From NCBI GenBank assembly GCA_902774055.1, contig CACYGX010000007.1:168945-232944 (forward strand): DNA of 64,000 bases, given 5' to 3'. Below the pieces are notes generated by a model. The model did no database searches. It saw only the letters and a program-made list of their open reading frames with translations, and had not been told where the DNA came from. Below, piece after piece: positions 17,810-24,897 of this stretch. This DNA is from an uncultured Bacteroidales bacterium. GTDB taxonomy: Bacteria; Bacteroidota; Bacteroidia; Bacteroidales; Muribaculaceae. Each line of letters starts with the position of its first letter. Within the stretch, counting starts at the first letter, position 1. Position numbers and translations under genes: made by a program.

Positions 17810-18438
17810 AATTTATTGTCTATACATGTAAAAAAAACCAGATTCTTCCTGTAGGGTGCCAGCAGCTGCTTCATTGCCGCAAGAGTCTGCCCGGTGGTCA
17901 CAAAGTCATCAAAGACGATGATATTGGGTTCCTTGGGCAGCACATTCAGGTCGAAGACGGCATTAACGCGCTGGCGTGTGCGGCACGTGGCCACATCCTC
18001 ATAAAAAGGAATAGCCAGGGACTCAGCGATGCGCTCACTGATGAGCGTTGCGAAGTTCCTGGCCTTATGTCTGCGCTTGGGTGATGTGCAGATGCACCAA
18101 CCGCCCTTGTCAAGGTTATGGCCTATCGTCTCACAGATGGCAGGGACGATGTTTGTGGCACAGAACTCCACCATGGCAGGGTCCGCCTTGATGTCGGTCA
18201 AGGTGCGGCCATGAACCGTCTTGTGCCAGATGGAGATGAAGTTGACATCACTTCGGCGCGTCATTCTGAGCCTGTAGGAGAAGTCACACCGTGCTTCGAC
18301 TGACTTATCCCATGACCTGCGCTGCTGCACAGCGAACAGGTCTTTAGGCTGTGGTGGCTGGTCAAGATCGGTCAAAAGGGAGGAGAGCTGCGCGGATTCC
18401 GGCACATCCGTCAAGAGCCCATCGACGTAACTCTCCAT
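17806..18438 (-). CDS. Phage-encoded phosphoribosyltransferase-fold protein, 210 aa
   Basis: The C-terminal third carries the PRPP-binding signature of type I phosphoribosyltransferases: NIIVFDDFVTTGQTLAAM (about residues 172-189), with the two acidic residues followed by TTG. The layout resembles ComF-type or orphan PRTases. An N-terminal region (about residues 1-60) is unique. It sits inside the head gene cluster, between a putative head protein and the coiled-coil protein, which is an unusual place for a metabolic fold. Nucleotide salvage or nucleic acid modification are possibilities; substrate unknown. Confidence 0.75.
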   Translation of the reverse strand: MESYVDGLLTDVPESAQLSSLLTDLDQPPQPKDLFAVQQRRSWDKSVEARCDFSYRLRMTRRSDVNFISIWHKTVHGRTLTDIKADPAMVEFCATNIVPAICETIGHNLDKGGWCICTSPKRRHKARNFATLISERIAESLAIPFYEDVATCRTRQRVNAVFDLNVLPKEPNIIVFDDFVTTGQTLAAMKQLLAPYRKNLVFFTCIDNKL

Positions 18439-18456
18439 CCCTGTTTGAGTCAGATC

Positions 18457-19059
18457 TTAGTTACCCCCGTTTCCAGGAGTCTGCGATGCAGCGATCACCG
18501 ACGAATAGACGTCTCCGTCATCGGTCTCCAGCACGCCCTCATAGAAGGGAGCAGCGAGCTCGTCGGTCACCTCCACGTTAATCGTGGTGCCTGCAGGCGA
18601 CGTGCCCTGGCCGTTGTCCTGGTTGACTGTGGTCTTGGTCGGCCACTTGTCATTTCCGACAACGCGGAAGTTTCCTGCCATATCCTCAACGATGTACACG
18701 TTGTCGGAGTTGTTCAGGAAGCCGGCAGCGCCAGTTGCCTCCTCATCCACGCCGTTGTGCATGAGCACGAGCTTGTTGAGCTGGGTCTGGCTGGGAGACT
18801 CGCCCTGAGGCTCACTGGTGAGCTGAGACTTGTCGGGGTTGATGTCGATGTACTGGAACTTGGCACCTTCCACCAGCTCAAAGTCACCGGTGTACTTGCC
18901 CGAGGTGGGACGGCCCATGGAGTCACGGGTCAGTGTGGGCCACTTCGCAATCAGGTTCTTGTTGCAGAAGTAAGCGCGACGGCGGATGCCGGGATGCTGA
19001 GGCATGCCGTCACACCATGCGAGCGACTTCTGCAGCGCGGTTGTACATTCTCTTGCCAT
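18457..19059 (-). CDS. Putative head decoration or accessory protein, 200 aa
   Basis: It lies directly downstream of the major capsid gene. The middle is rich in Asn, Gly, Thr and acidic residues without catalytic motifs, as in decoration proteins. Its last residues (QTPGNGGN) nearly repeat those of the capsid protein (ETPGNGG) although the codons differ, so the short tail is conserved at protein level. It could be a head fibre or a capsid-stabilising protein. Confidence 0.55.
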   Translation of the reverse strand: MARECTTALQKSLAWCDGMPQHPGIRRRAYFCNKNLIAKWPTLTRDSMGRPTSGKYTGDFELVEGAKFQYIDINPDKSQLTSEPQGESPSQTQLNKLVLMHNGVDEEATGAAGFLNNSDNVYIVEDMAGNFRVVGNDKWPTKTTVNQDNGQGTSPAGTTINVEVTDELAAPFYEGVLETDDGDVYSSVIAASQTPGNGGN

Positions 19060-19094
19060 ACTATTGATTGTGCAATTAAAGGTTCAACATACGA

Positions 19095-20126
19095 TTAACC
19101 GCCGTTACCGGGAGTTTCAGGAACATTGAAGTCACTCATCAGTTCGATAGCCGACGACATCTTCACCACTTTCAGGAAGCGGTAGTCCAGGGTGCGCAGC
19201 TGCACACCGAAGAACATCTTGGCGGCCAGCGTGAAGGTGTCAACATCCATGCGCAGTACCTCAAGCGTCTCGAGGTCGCTCATGTTGTCGAAGCCCACGA
19301 TCATGTTCATCTTCGGGGCGATGATCATGTACTCGCTGCCTGCCAGAGCGGGCAGCGGCGCAAAGGTCATGCGGCGGTTGGTTCCCTCGATGTAGGGCTG
19401 GTTGTACTGCGTGTTGTAGGGCAGTGCAGGATGGGTCAGCTGGTAGCCCTCGTTGTAGAGGTCAACCAGAGCCGGGTCGCAGTAGAGGAAGCGCTGCTGC
19501 TTGCGCAGGCGCTGGTCAAGGCCGAACTCCAGATACTTCATCGCGTCAACCACGTTGGCCGAGTCGATGGTGTCGGTGATCTCCACCAGGTTCTTGTTGG
19601 CAGCGCTGATCTTGCCGGCAGTGATTTCCTTAGCGATGATGGTGATAAAGCCATCAAACAGGTCCATCGTGGTGTCGCCATCAGCGTCACGCTCGGCATT
19701 GGCAAGAGCCAGCTCGAGGTGTTCGCCGGCGATGGCCATCACCTGGCTGAGGATGAGCTTTGCCATCTCGCTGCGGGCCTGGCCCTGTCCGAGAACGGCA
19801 GCGTTCTCGCCGAGCAAGGTCTGGGCGAAAGCGTTAGGCTCGAAGTCCTGGTTCATAGCACCGAAGTTGATGGGCAACTCACGGAAGGTGATGTCAGTCG
19901 AACCCTCACCGCGCTTGTTGGGCGCATAGGGGTAGAACTGGGCTTCCGTGCTCACGCCACCCAGATACTGGTTGGTGCGGCAACCGGGCATCGGGGTGAG
20001 GAACTTCATGCTGTCGCTCATGGCGAGCACCGGCATCTTCAGCAGCGTGCGATGCCACTTCTTGGCGGCTTGACGCCAATCTTCCTCGCTGGGGAGGATA
20101 GAGATAAGATGATTCGTGGGAGGCAT
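19095..20126 (-). CDS. Major capsid protein, 343 aa
   Basis: It has the expected size and place, directly after the ClpP-like prohead protease/scaffold gene (two-base gap). The N-terminal arm is short. Inner segments such as DITFRELPINFGAMNQDFEPN, shown here only in part, and the C-terminal ALPALAGSEYMIIAPKMNMIVG region fit an HK97-like fold of the type seen in Bacteroidales phages. The C-terminus ends PETPGNGG, a motif shared with the following gene product. Confidence 0.8.
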   Translation of the reverse strand: MPPTNHLISILPSEEDWRQAAKKWHRTLLKMPVLAMSDSMKFLTPMPGCRTNQYLGGVSTEAQFYPYAPNKRGEGSTDITFRELPINFGAMNQDFEPNAFAQTLLGENAAVLGQGQARSEMAKLILSQVMAIAGEHLELALANAERDADGDTTMDLFDGFITIIAKEITAGKISAANKNLVEITDTIDSANVVDAMKYLEFGLDQRLRKQQRFLYCDPALVDLYNEGYQLTHPALPYNTQYNQPYIEGTNRRMTFAPLPALAGSEYMIIAPKMNMIVGFDNMSDLETLEVLRMDVDTFTLAAKMFFGVQLRTLDYRFLKVVKMSSAIELMSDFNVPETPGNGG

Positions 20127-20128
20127 AA

Positions 20129-20500
20129 TTACTTCTTGAGTTGTTCGAGCAGTCTCTGGGCCTCAGCGACTTCGTCACAGTAGCCCTTCAGCTCGGGGTT
20201 AGTGTCATCGGTGGTCTCGTCGCCACCCTCATTGTTCACCTGCTTCGAATCGGCGGCGGGCTTCTTGCCCAGCTCGGCGATCTTGGCATCCTTGGACGCA
20301 ATCTCGTCCTTGAGCTTCTGGATTTCCTGATCGCGGCTGGCTACGTTCTGGTTGGCCTCATCCAGCTTGCCCTGCAAGTCCTTCAGGTGGTCGTCCAGTT
20401 TGCCCAGCTGCTCATCGGTAAGCTCAACTTTGCCGCCCTCGTCACACTCAAGGGTTGCGAGCGCGAGCACGGCGGCGATAAAAGCAAAAGTCTTCTTCAT
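20129..20500 (-). CDS. Possible internal start: free scaffold protein, 123 aa
   Basis: An in-frame ATG within the protease gene would yield the scaffold part alone. It begins MKKTFAFIAAVLALA (an Ala-rich hydrophobic helix), then a long coiled coil with heptads LxDHLKDLQGKL and IASKDAKIAEL. Separate scaffold synthesis from a protease-scaffold fusion is known in lambdoid phages. No strong ribosome binding site is seen here, so this is a hypothesis. Confidence 0.35.
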   Translation of the reverse strand: MKKTFAFIAAVLALATLECDEGGKVELTDEQLGKLDDHLKDLQGKLDEANQNVASRDQEIQKLKDEIASKDAKIAELGKKPAADSKQVNNEGGDETTDDTNPELKGYCDEVAEAQRLLEQLKK

Positions 20501-21217
20501 TGCGCTTAATACTTGGTTTGTAGTTTCGTTGTTACTAGGATAAAGTCCCCTCAAGAACTCCTTCAGTCTTGAGATCAGGCCACGCTCGTCGGCATCTTCT
20601 TCCATGGGAACGTCGGGCACGGGGATGCCCTCAGCTGCCAGGAACTCCTTCACTTCAGCCGTCATTACCGGCTTCTCATCATCGGGCAGGTCGGTCACCT
20701 CGTTGACGAAGCCCCAGTCCAGAGCTTCCTCGGCGGTGAGCCATCCACCCTCCTTCATCAGGTTGAGCAGGTCGGCCTGGTCCTTCTTGCATCGCGCGGC
20801 ATAGCCCTTGGCGATGGTCAGGTCTATCTTGTTGAGATCTTTCTTGGTCTTCTCACACTCCTGGATGAACTCGTTGAGTTTGTCCGCGTTCATCTGGTCC
20901 CACACGAACATGAACTGTGAGCATTTGTGCACCAGGTACATCGCGTTGCGGTCGATGGTGATGCTCTTGGCGCCCATCGAGGCGATGGTGGCCGCACTCG
21001 CGTTCATGCCCTCGTAGTGGACGTGGACATTGCCATGGCGGCTGAAGGCGGCGCTCACACTCAAGGCGGTGGCCACCGAGCCACCCAGTGAGTTGATGAG
21101 GACGTGCACCTCCTCATCCTTGTATTTATTAAGGATATAGTCGACATAGTCGCTGTCGAAGTTCCAGCCTCCGACATAACCCTTCAGATACAGGTGGTAT
21201 GATTTTCGCTTTGCCAT
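20129..21217 (-). CDS. ClpP-like prohead protease fused to a scaffold domain, 362 aa
   Basis: Residues 1-190 are a ClpP/S14 fold: INSLGGSVATALSV provides the oxyanion strand, Ser is in GMNASAATIASMG (about residue 73), His in YLVHKCSQF (about residue 97), and a downstream Asp is likely. Residues 215-362 form a Lys/Glu/Gln coiled coil typical of capsid scaffolds. An in-frame ATG at 20500 (MKKTFAF) could start a separate 123-aa scaffold, as in lambda C/Nu3. The gene opens the head and packaging operon, with its promoter at 21239-21273. Confidence 0.85.
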   Translation of the reverse strand: MAKRKSYHLYLKGYVGGWNFDSDYVDYILNKYKDEEVHVLINSLGGSVATALSVSAAFSRHGNVHVHYEGMNASAATIASMGAKSITIDRNAMYLVHKCSQFMFVWDQMNADKLNEFIQECEKTKKDLNKIDLTIAKGYAARCKKDQADLLNLMKEGGWLTAEEALDWGFVNEVTDLPDDEKPVMTAEVKEFLAAEGIPVPDVPMEEDADERGLISRLKEFLRGLYPSNNETTNQVLSAMKKTFAFIAAVLALATLECDEGGKVELTDEQLGKLDDHLKDLQGKLDEANQNVASRDQEIQKLKDEIASKDAKIAELGKKPAADSKQVNNEGGDETTDDTNPELKGYCDEVAEAQRLLEQLKK

Positions 21218-21238
21218 AATCTAATTTGCGTTGATACA

Positions 21239-21273
21239 CAAAATTACAGCACACTCCACAGGCTATAAAAGAC
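21239..21273 (-). promoter_or_regulatory. Late promoter 3 (head and packaging operon)
   Basis: Minus-strand GTCTTTTA (21273-21266), 19 nt, TAATTTTG (21246-21239), with the protease start codon 21 nt downstream. No terminator hairpin is seen just upstream, unlike the other four. Confidence 0.75.
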
Positions 21274-21284
21274 TCTAAAAGCCG

Positions 21285-21707
21285 TCAGTTGTCCAGCGGA
21301 ATCATGGCTTTATAGGCCTGGTAGGTCACTTCGACCGTCTTGACGGCACGGTCACCGCCGGGTTGGCCAGCCGATGTCGTGATCTTCACCACGGGAGCGG
21401 GGCGCTCCCTGGCGCCGATGAGCCACCATCCGCTGCTGGCTTGGCGCACCATCCACACCACGCCAGTGCGCGGCACGTCGTCCACGGTCATGAAGGTGAG
21501 CGTGGCCTTTTCCACCCTCCCGTTATTGCTGTGCTCCTCAACGGCTTGGCAGGAGGCCTCCCCATTGAGACTGACACAGGTGCCCTCCACGAACACCGCT
21601 GCAGGGATTCCGGCCAAGTAGCTGCTGATGATGTTGGGGGTGACATCTTCAGGCTGGAGATATCTCACTTCGACGATGCCGGGCATGTTGTAACTGTCCT
21701 GTTGCAT
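21285..21707 (-). CDS. Phage protein, unknown, 140 aa
   Basis: A compact beta-rich protein with segments AGIPAAVFVEGTCVSL, GVVWMVRQASSGWWLIGARE and PAPVVKITTSAGQPG. It looks like a small virion or adaptor domain but no family is recognised. It lies between the 22,285 gene and the late promoter of the head operon, so it is probably transcribed with the former. Short direct repeats precede its start. Confidence 0.5.
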   Translation of the reverse strand: MQQDSYNMPGIVEVRYLQPEDVTPNIISSYLAGIPAAVFVEGTCVSLNGEASCQAVEEHSNNGRVEKATLTFMTVDDVPRTGVVWMVRQASSGWWLIGARERPAPVVKITTSAGQPGGDRAVKTVEVTYQAYKAMIPLDN

Positions 21708-21716
21708 AATTCTGTC

Positions 21717-21770
21717 CTTAGTTATGGTTTGTTACGGTTTGTACGCTTAGTTGAGGTTTGTTACACTTTG
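21717..21770 (-). repeat. Two direct repeats with 29-bp period upstream of the 140-aa gene
   Basis: On the plus strand, CTTAGTTATGGTTTGTTACG (21717 on) and CTTAGTTGAGGTTTGTTACA (21746 on) align over 25 positions with four differences. They end about 10 bases before the start codon of the minus-strand gene. They may be binding sites for a regulator. Confidence 0.5.
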
Positions 21771-21820
21771 TTAGTTTTGGATTTTGAATTCCACGTTAAA
21801 CTGTGTTAAAAAGCAGCATT

Positions 21821-22285
21821 TTATCGCTTGGGCGGCGTGTGACCCTTGCGGTAGGCCTTCCGTTGCCTGAAAAACATCTGTCGGATGGCTTCCCAGGATT
21901 TCTCCTCGTGTTCGATGCCGTGCCGGGTCATCCAGTCATAGATGGAGTCGGTGATCGGCAGCGACAGTTTCTCCACCAGGTAGAGGTCCTTCCACAGCTG
22001 CACGCGGAACCTGACCATGATCACGTGCGTCAAGGTCTTGCGGGCGTCCTCACTCAGCACGCACCAGTAGGGGGCTGGCTTGCTCTTGAAATCGGGCACA
22101 GCGATGGCCACCTGGCCATCCTCACGCAGCTGGGGCGCCCCGCCTTCCGGCAGCTTGTCAAGCATCATCTCCAGCACATCGTTCTCGGCACTGCCCCTGG
22201 GGAAGCGCACCACGCCCTGAGCGTCGCCCCAGTCGTGCAGGCACCACTCAGTAAGGTATTTCGGCAGTGAGAGGTAGATATTCAT
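21821..22285 (-). CDS. Phage protein, unknown, 154 aa
   Basis: I chose the ATG at 22285 (MNIYLSLPKYL), because a typical -7 box TATCTTTG lies at 22317-22310, inside any longer reading. The product is helical and Trp/Arg-rich, with a basic C-terminal tail (RQMFFRQRKAYRKGHTPPKR, final 20 residues). No family is recognised. As the first gene of its transcript, upstream of the late block, and with a basic tail, it is one candidate for the late activator. That is inference only. Confidence 0.5.
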   Translation of the reverse strand: MNIYLSLPKYLTEWCLHDWGDAQGVVRFPRGSAENDVLEMMLDKLPEGGAPQLREDGQVAIAVPDFKSKPAPYWCVLSEDARKTLTHVIMVRFRVQLWKDLYLVEKLSLPITDSIYDWMTRHGIEHEEKSWEAIRQMFFRQRKAYRKGHTPPKR

Positions 22286-22309
22286 GCTCGGTAACGGAAT
22301 TCGATAGCA

Positions 22310-22317
22310 CAAAGATA
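22310..22317 (-). promoter_or_regulatory. -7 box for the 154-aa gene
   Basis: TATCTTTG on the minus strand, 24 bases upstream of the ATG. No TTG is present at the -33 position, so it may need an activator. The palindrome at 22349-22364 lies about 32 bases further upstream. Confidence 0.5.
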
Positions 22318-22347
22318 CTAATTTCTTCACTTTCAGGTGCTAATTAC

Positions 22348-22616
22348 TTGCACAAAATTGTGCAGCAACTTGATACAAAAGTTTCAGTCGGGGTGGTCTT
22401 TAGTATCGAAAAAAACTGTGCAATCGTACGGACTACCCAACACGAAACACCTAATTAATTGTGCGTCAGTGCGTTAGCAAGCGCACACTTTTTGCACGAT
22501 TTTCGGGCCCCGTACAGTTGCACAGTACGTACAAACCTGCACTTTTTTTTTCGGAAAATCGTGCGGCCATAAGTTGCTGATTTTCGGCAACTTTCCCCCT
22601 CTCCGTACTATTGCAC
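22348..22616. repeat. Cluster of TTGCAC half-sites, including one palindrome
   Basis: TGCACAA-AA-TTGTGCA (22349-22364) is a palindrome. Further copies of TTGCAC/GTGCAA lie at 22418, 22492, 22518, 22538 (partial) and 22611. An 11-bp inverted pair, GCACGATTTTC (22494-22504) and GAAAATCGTGC (22554-22564), encloses two of them. The cluster fills the gap between divergent transcripts and looks like an iteron array for a DNA-binding protein or an origin. Confidence 0.5.
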
Positions 22617-22633
22617 TCTTTTTTTTACCTTTG
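22611..22633 (+). promoter_or_regulatory. Plus-strand promoter of the 36-aa micro-ORF
   Basis: TTG at 22611 and TACCTTTG at 22626-22633, in an AT-rich context, 31 bases before an ATG. The interval between the two elements is about 12 nt, shorter than the usual 19, so the -33 assignment is weak while the -7 box is good. Confidence 0.4.
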
Positions 22634-22664
22634 AATCAAGTTAAAAAGTAAAAATAAAAAAAAT

Positions 22665-22775
22665 ATGAATATATCGCCAACTTGGCGGCAGCGGCAAGCC
22701 TTGTTTATGTATGGAGTTCCCGAACAACCTCCTATCAATCAAGAAGATACAAGCGGTTGCGGCGGTACCGGGTAG
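22665..22775 (+). CDS. 36-aa micro-ORF ending in a Gly/Cys-rich tail
   Basis: ATG at 22665 and TAG at 22773-22775. The product starts MNISPTWRQRQALFMYGVPE and ends DTSGCGGTG. It is led by an A-rich leader and a TACCTTTG box, as expected for a Bacteroidales gene, and points opposite to its neighbours. A signalling or leader peptide is possible, and so is chance; no homologue is recalled. Confidence 0.35.
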   Translation: MNISPTWRQRQALFMYGVPEQPPINQEDTSGCGGTG

Positions 22776-22935
22776 GGCGCAGCGCCCCCGCTCCCCCACG
22801 GCTGGAGGCTTGTGGCCGTACATGTGTACGCCTGCACTATGTTATGCGCTTGAAGAAGGGGTCCGGGGTTCCGACGGGTAAACCCTATAGGGAAGGGGCC
22901 CCGCGTCTCACGACGCAAGGCCCCGGTCATCAAAA
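22775..22935 (+). ncRNA. Hairpin-rich GC segment downstream of the micro-ORF
   Basis: Several perfect short palindromes follow in a row: GGGCGC-A-GCGCCC (22775-22787), GTACATGTGTAC (about 22818-22829), GGGTAAACCC, CCCTATAGGG, and GGGGCC...GCGTC-tcac-GACGC...GGCCCC (about 22896-22925). After the last, the plus strand reads A8, so it is not a standard terminator on that strand. The density of stems suggests a structured 3' region or a DNA-processing site. Function unknown. Confidence 0.35.
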
Positions 22936-22956
22936 AAAATGTTGTCTCTTTAGATA

Positions 22957-23214
22957 CTATCGCCTGTAACGCATCGCCCAGCCATGCTTGCCGTCCACTG
23001 AGCGCCACTTGATGGTGTATCCGGCCTGCATCATCAGGTTGGCCACCTCGCCCGGCTGCGGCTCCACCATGTCCTCGAGCTCGCGTTCTATGGCCTCGGT
23101 GGTCTTCAATAGCATGTTCGTGTCATCCTGGGCGGGTTCATAGTTCTCCAGATAGGCTGCCAATGCCATTGCGAGGGGCGAGCCCATGTCACTGTTGTTC
23201 GCTTCCATGGTCAC
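22957..23214 (-). CDS. Small coupled phage protein, 85 aa
   Basis: Last of seven overlapping minus-strand genes that start at 25,148. It is acidic and helical, with MALAAYLENYEPAQDD and a basic end KHGWAMRYRR. It overlaps its neighbour by 26 bases and has AAAGGAGGTGACC just before its ATG. No family is recognised. Confidence 0.55.
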   Translation of the reverse strand: MTMEANNSDMGSPLAMALAAYLENYEPAQDDTNMLLKTTEAIERELEDMVEPQPGEVANLMMQAGYTIKWRSVDGKHGWAMRYRR

Positions 23215-23476
23215 CTCCTTTCCTCTTTTGCTCAGCGTTCATCATATCGAGGTAAGCGCCTATGGCGTCATACAGCACCTCGAGGTCACTGATATCGTCG
23301 AGCCAGATGGTATCGTCTGGTATCTGCATGCCATTGTCCTCCGGCGAATATACCTTGATTTCGCAAGCCACTGGCACGCTCTTGTCATTGGGGTCGATGC
23401 ACCGGGAAACCGATACATTGATATGGCCACGTCCCTCGAAGCGGGTGGTCATCATCTTCAGTCCTTCGGTATTCAT
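23189..23476 (-). CDS. Small coupled phage protein, 95 aa
   Basis: Sixth gene of the coupled set. It is acidic, with a beta-rich first half (GHINVSVSRCIDPND, VACEIKVYSPED) and a helical C-terminal half ending KRKGGDHGSEQQ. The Lys-Gly-Gly is encoded by the ribosome binding site of the next gene. Function unknown. Confidence 0.55.
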   Translation of the reverse strand: MNTEGLKMMTTRFEGRGHINVSVSRCIDPNDKSVPVACEIKVYSPEDNGMQIPDDTIWLDDISDLEVLYDAIGAYLDMMNAEQKRKGGDHGSEQQ

Positions 23477-23760
23477 ACTGCAGCCACCTCCTTTCTTGCG
23501 GTCATGCGGGTCATGCCCCTGTAGTCACTGTTGATCTGCCAGCGGTCGCCGTCCCAGTTGAGGAACTGGCGTTCACCAAGGAATATCCCCAGGTAGTCCC
23601 AGTTGTTGTTGGGCTGGTTGAAGGCCTGCACCTTCAGCTGGTGGTTCTGGGCAGTGGCCAGGTTGTCGCCCATGCGGCGGATCTCCTGGAATGTACATTC
23701 CGTATCGGCCACGACCTTACGGCCGTTCAGCAGCTGGAAATGATACTTCTTATCGTTCAT
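23473..23760 (-). CDS. Small coupled phage protein, 95 aa
   Basis: Fifth gene of the set, with four-base overlaps on both sides. The composition is mixed, with WDYLGIFLGERQFLNWDGDRW (only partly quoted) suggesting a small beta domain. AGAAAGGAGGTGG near its end serves the following start. Function unknown. Confidence 0.55.
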   Translation of the reverse strand: MNDKKYHFQLLNGRKVVADTECTFQEIRRMGDNLATAQNHQLKVQAFNQPNNNWDYLGIFLGERQFLNWDGDRWQINSDYRGMTRMTARKEVAAV

Positions 23761-23984
23761 GACTCACCTCCTTTCCTGGAATACAAGCCCGTGATGTCGA
23801 AATACGGGAACGGCTTGTCCGGATGATAGCGGTTAATGCGGATCCCCGCAAACTCCCTGAGCGCGGCTTTGGCCACCGGGCGCTCCAGCTCTTGCGCTTT
23901 TTCATAATCCGTAGGCTCTATTAAGGCAAAGCGTTGACGTGTGCCACGCTTGCGGCCACTGATGATATACTGAAGGGCATTCAT
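23757..23984 (-). CDS. Small coupled phage protein, 75 aa
   Basis: Fourth gene of the set. Basic N-terminal half (MNALQYIISGRKRGTRQRF), then ALREFAGIRINRYHPDKPFP, ending SRKGGES over the ribosome binding site of the next gene. No family is recognised. Confidence 0.55.
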   Translation of the reverse strand: MNALQYIISGRKRGTRQRFALIEPTDYEKAQELERPVAKAALREFAGIRINRYHPDKPFPYFDITGLYSRKGGES

Positions 23985-24367
23985 ACCTCACCCCCTTCCT
24001 CCGGCTCAAACGCGATGGTTCCGGGCTGGGACTTGTCCATGTCAACCTCACCGGCGAGAACCGCCAAGTGGATAACGGCAGCCTTGGGCTGGCCGGTCAT
24101 CTTGGTCTTATCACCGCTGTAGATATAAATCACGCTCTGCTCGTTGTTGATTGTCGTGCGGTGGAACTCGACTTCGAGTTTGCGGGTATTGGGGTATTTG
24201 TGGTCCAGGAACCGGCAATGGTCTTCGATTGCCCTGGTCAGGTCAAAGACGGGGCGCTTGCCCTTGATGAGGCGATGCTTCAGCTGCAGGGCGAAGGTGG
24301 CTGCTTCGTTGCCCTTCTTGTTCGAGGCATTGTAGGTCACTACCTCAGTGCAGATATAGGTCTTCAT
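23981..24367 (-). CDS. Small coupled phage protein, 128 aa
   Basis: Third gene of the set. It is an alpha/beta protein with THR-rich strands (KLEVEFHRTTINNEQ, SVIYIYSGDKTKM) and an acidic end EPEEGGEV. It overlaps both neighbours by four bases. Function unknown. Confidence 0.55.
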   Translation of the reverse strand: MKTYICTEVVTYNASNKKGNEAATFALQLKHRLIKGKRPVFDLTRAIEDHCRFLDHKYPNTRKLEVEFHRTTINNEQSVIYIYSGDKTKMTGQPKAAVIHLAVLAGEVDMDKSQPGTIAFEPEEGGEV

Positions 24368-24897
24368 TGGGCACCTCCTTCCTCGCTCTCGCGCTCCTGG
24401 CGGTTCTGCTCGACATGCTGCAGGTAGGCCTCATGCAGTTTCTCGGCCTCGCTGATATAGTGTTTGTTGATGGCCCGGCGTTCCTCCTGATTGTCCTTGC
24501 ACCGGTTGTCGAAGGCCGCCTCAGCATCATTCAATGCGGACACCAGCTGGCGCTCCAGCCCGATGACCTGCTTATGCAAGCCTTCGATTTTAGAGGTAAG
24601 ATCCTCGAGCATGGCGCTGTCGCTTGGGTCGATGCTGTCATTCTGAATGCTCAAGGCGTGGCGCAGGTTCCCTCTTTGGTCCTTCAAGCGTTCAATCTGG
24701 GTCTTGAGGTTAAGACGGCGCAGGCTGTAGTCCTCTTTGATGCTGATGCGCTCCATGCGATAGGAGTTCTTGATGATCTTGTGTCGCTCATCCACCTGGG
24801 CCAGCTCGTCTTCCTTAGCTTGGCGCAGGCGGCGCAGGTCTGCAGCATACTTGGCTTCCACTTGCTGGGCACGGCGTTGTCTTGCAGTCTCGATCAT
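24364..24897 (-). CDS. Coiled-coil phage protein, 177 aa
   Basis: Nearly all of the chain is charged helix with heptads (residues 1-165), for example LRRLRQAKEDELAQVDERHK and LTSKIEGLHKQVIGLERQL. It ends SEEGGAQ over a ribosome binding site. It lies second in the coupled set, after a membrane protein. A membrane-linked structural or anchoring role is possible; no family is recognised. Confidence 0.6.
   Translation of the reverse strand: MIETARQRRAQQVEAKYAADLRRLRQAKEDELAQVDERHKIIKNSYRMERISIKEDYSLRRLNLKTQIERLKDQRGNLRHALSIQNDSIDPSDSAMLEDLTSKIEGLHKQVIGLERQLVSALNDAEAAFDNRCKDNQEERRAINKHYISEAEKLHEAYLQHVEQNRQERESEEGGAQ

Noticed and set aside
22682-22969. 95-codon plus-strand frame in the intergenic region
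   Set aside because: Arg-rich translation of GC-rich palindromes, no start signal; the 36-codon frame at 22,665 fits the promoter better.
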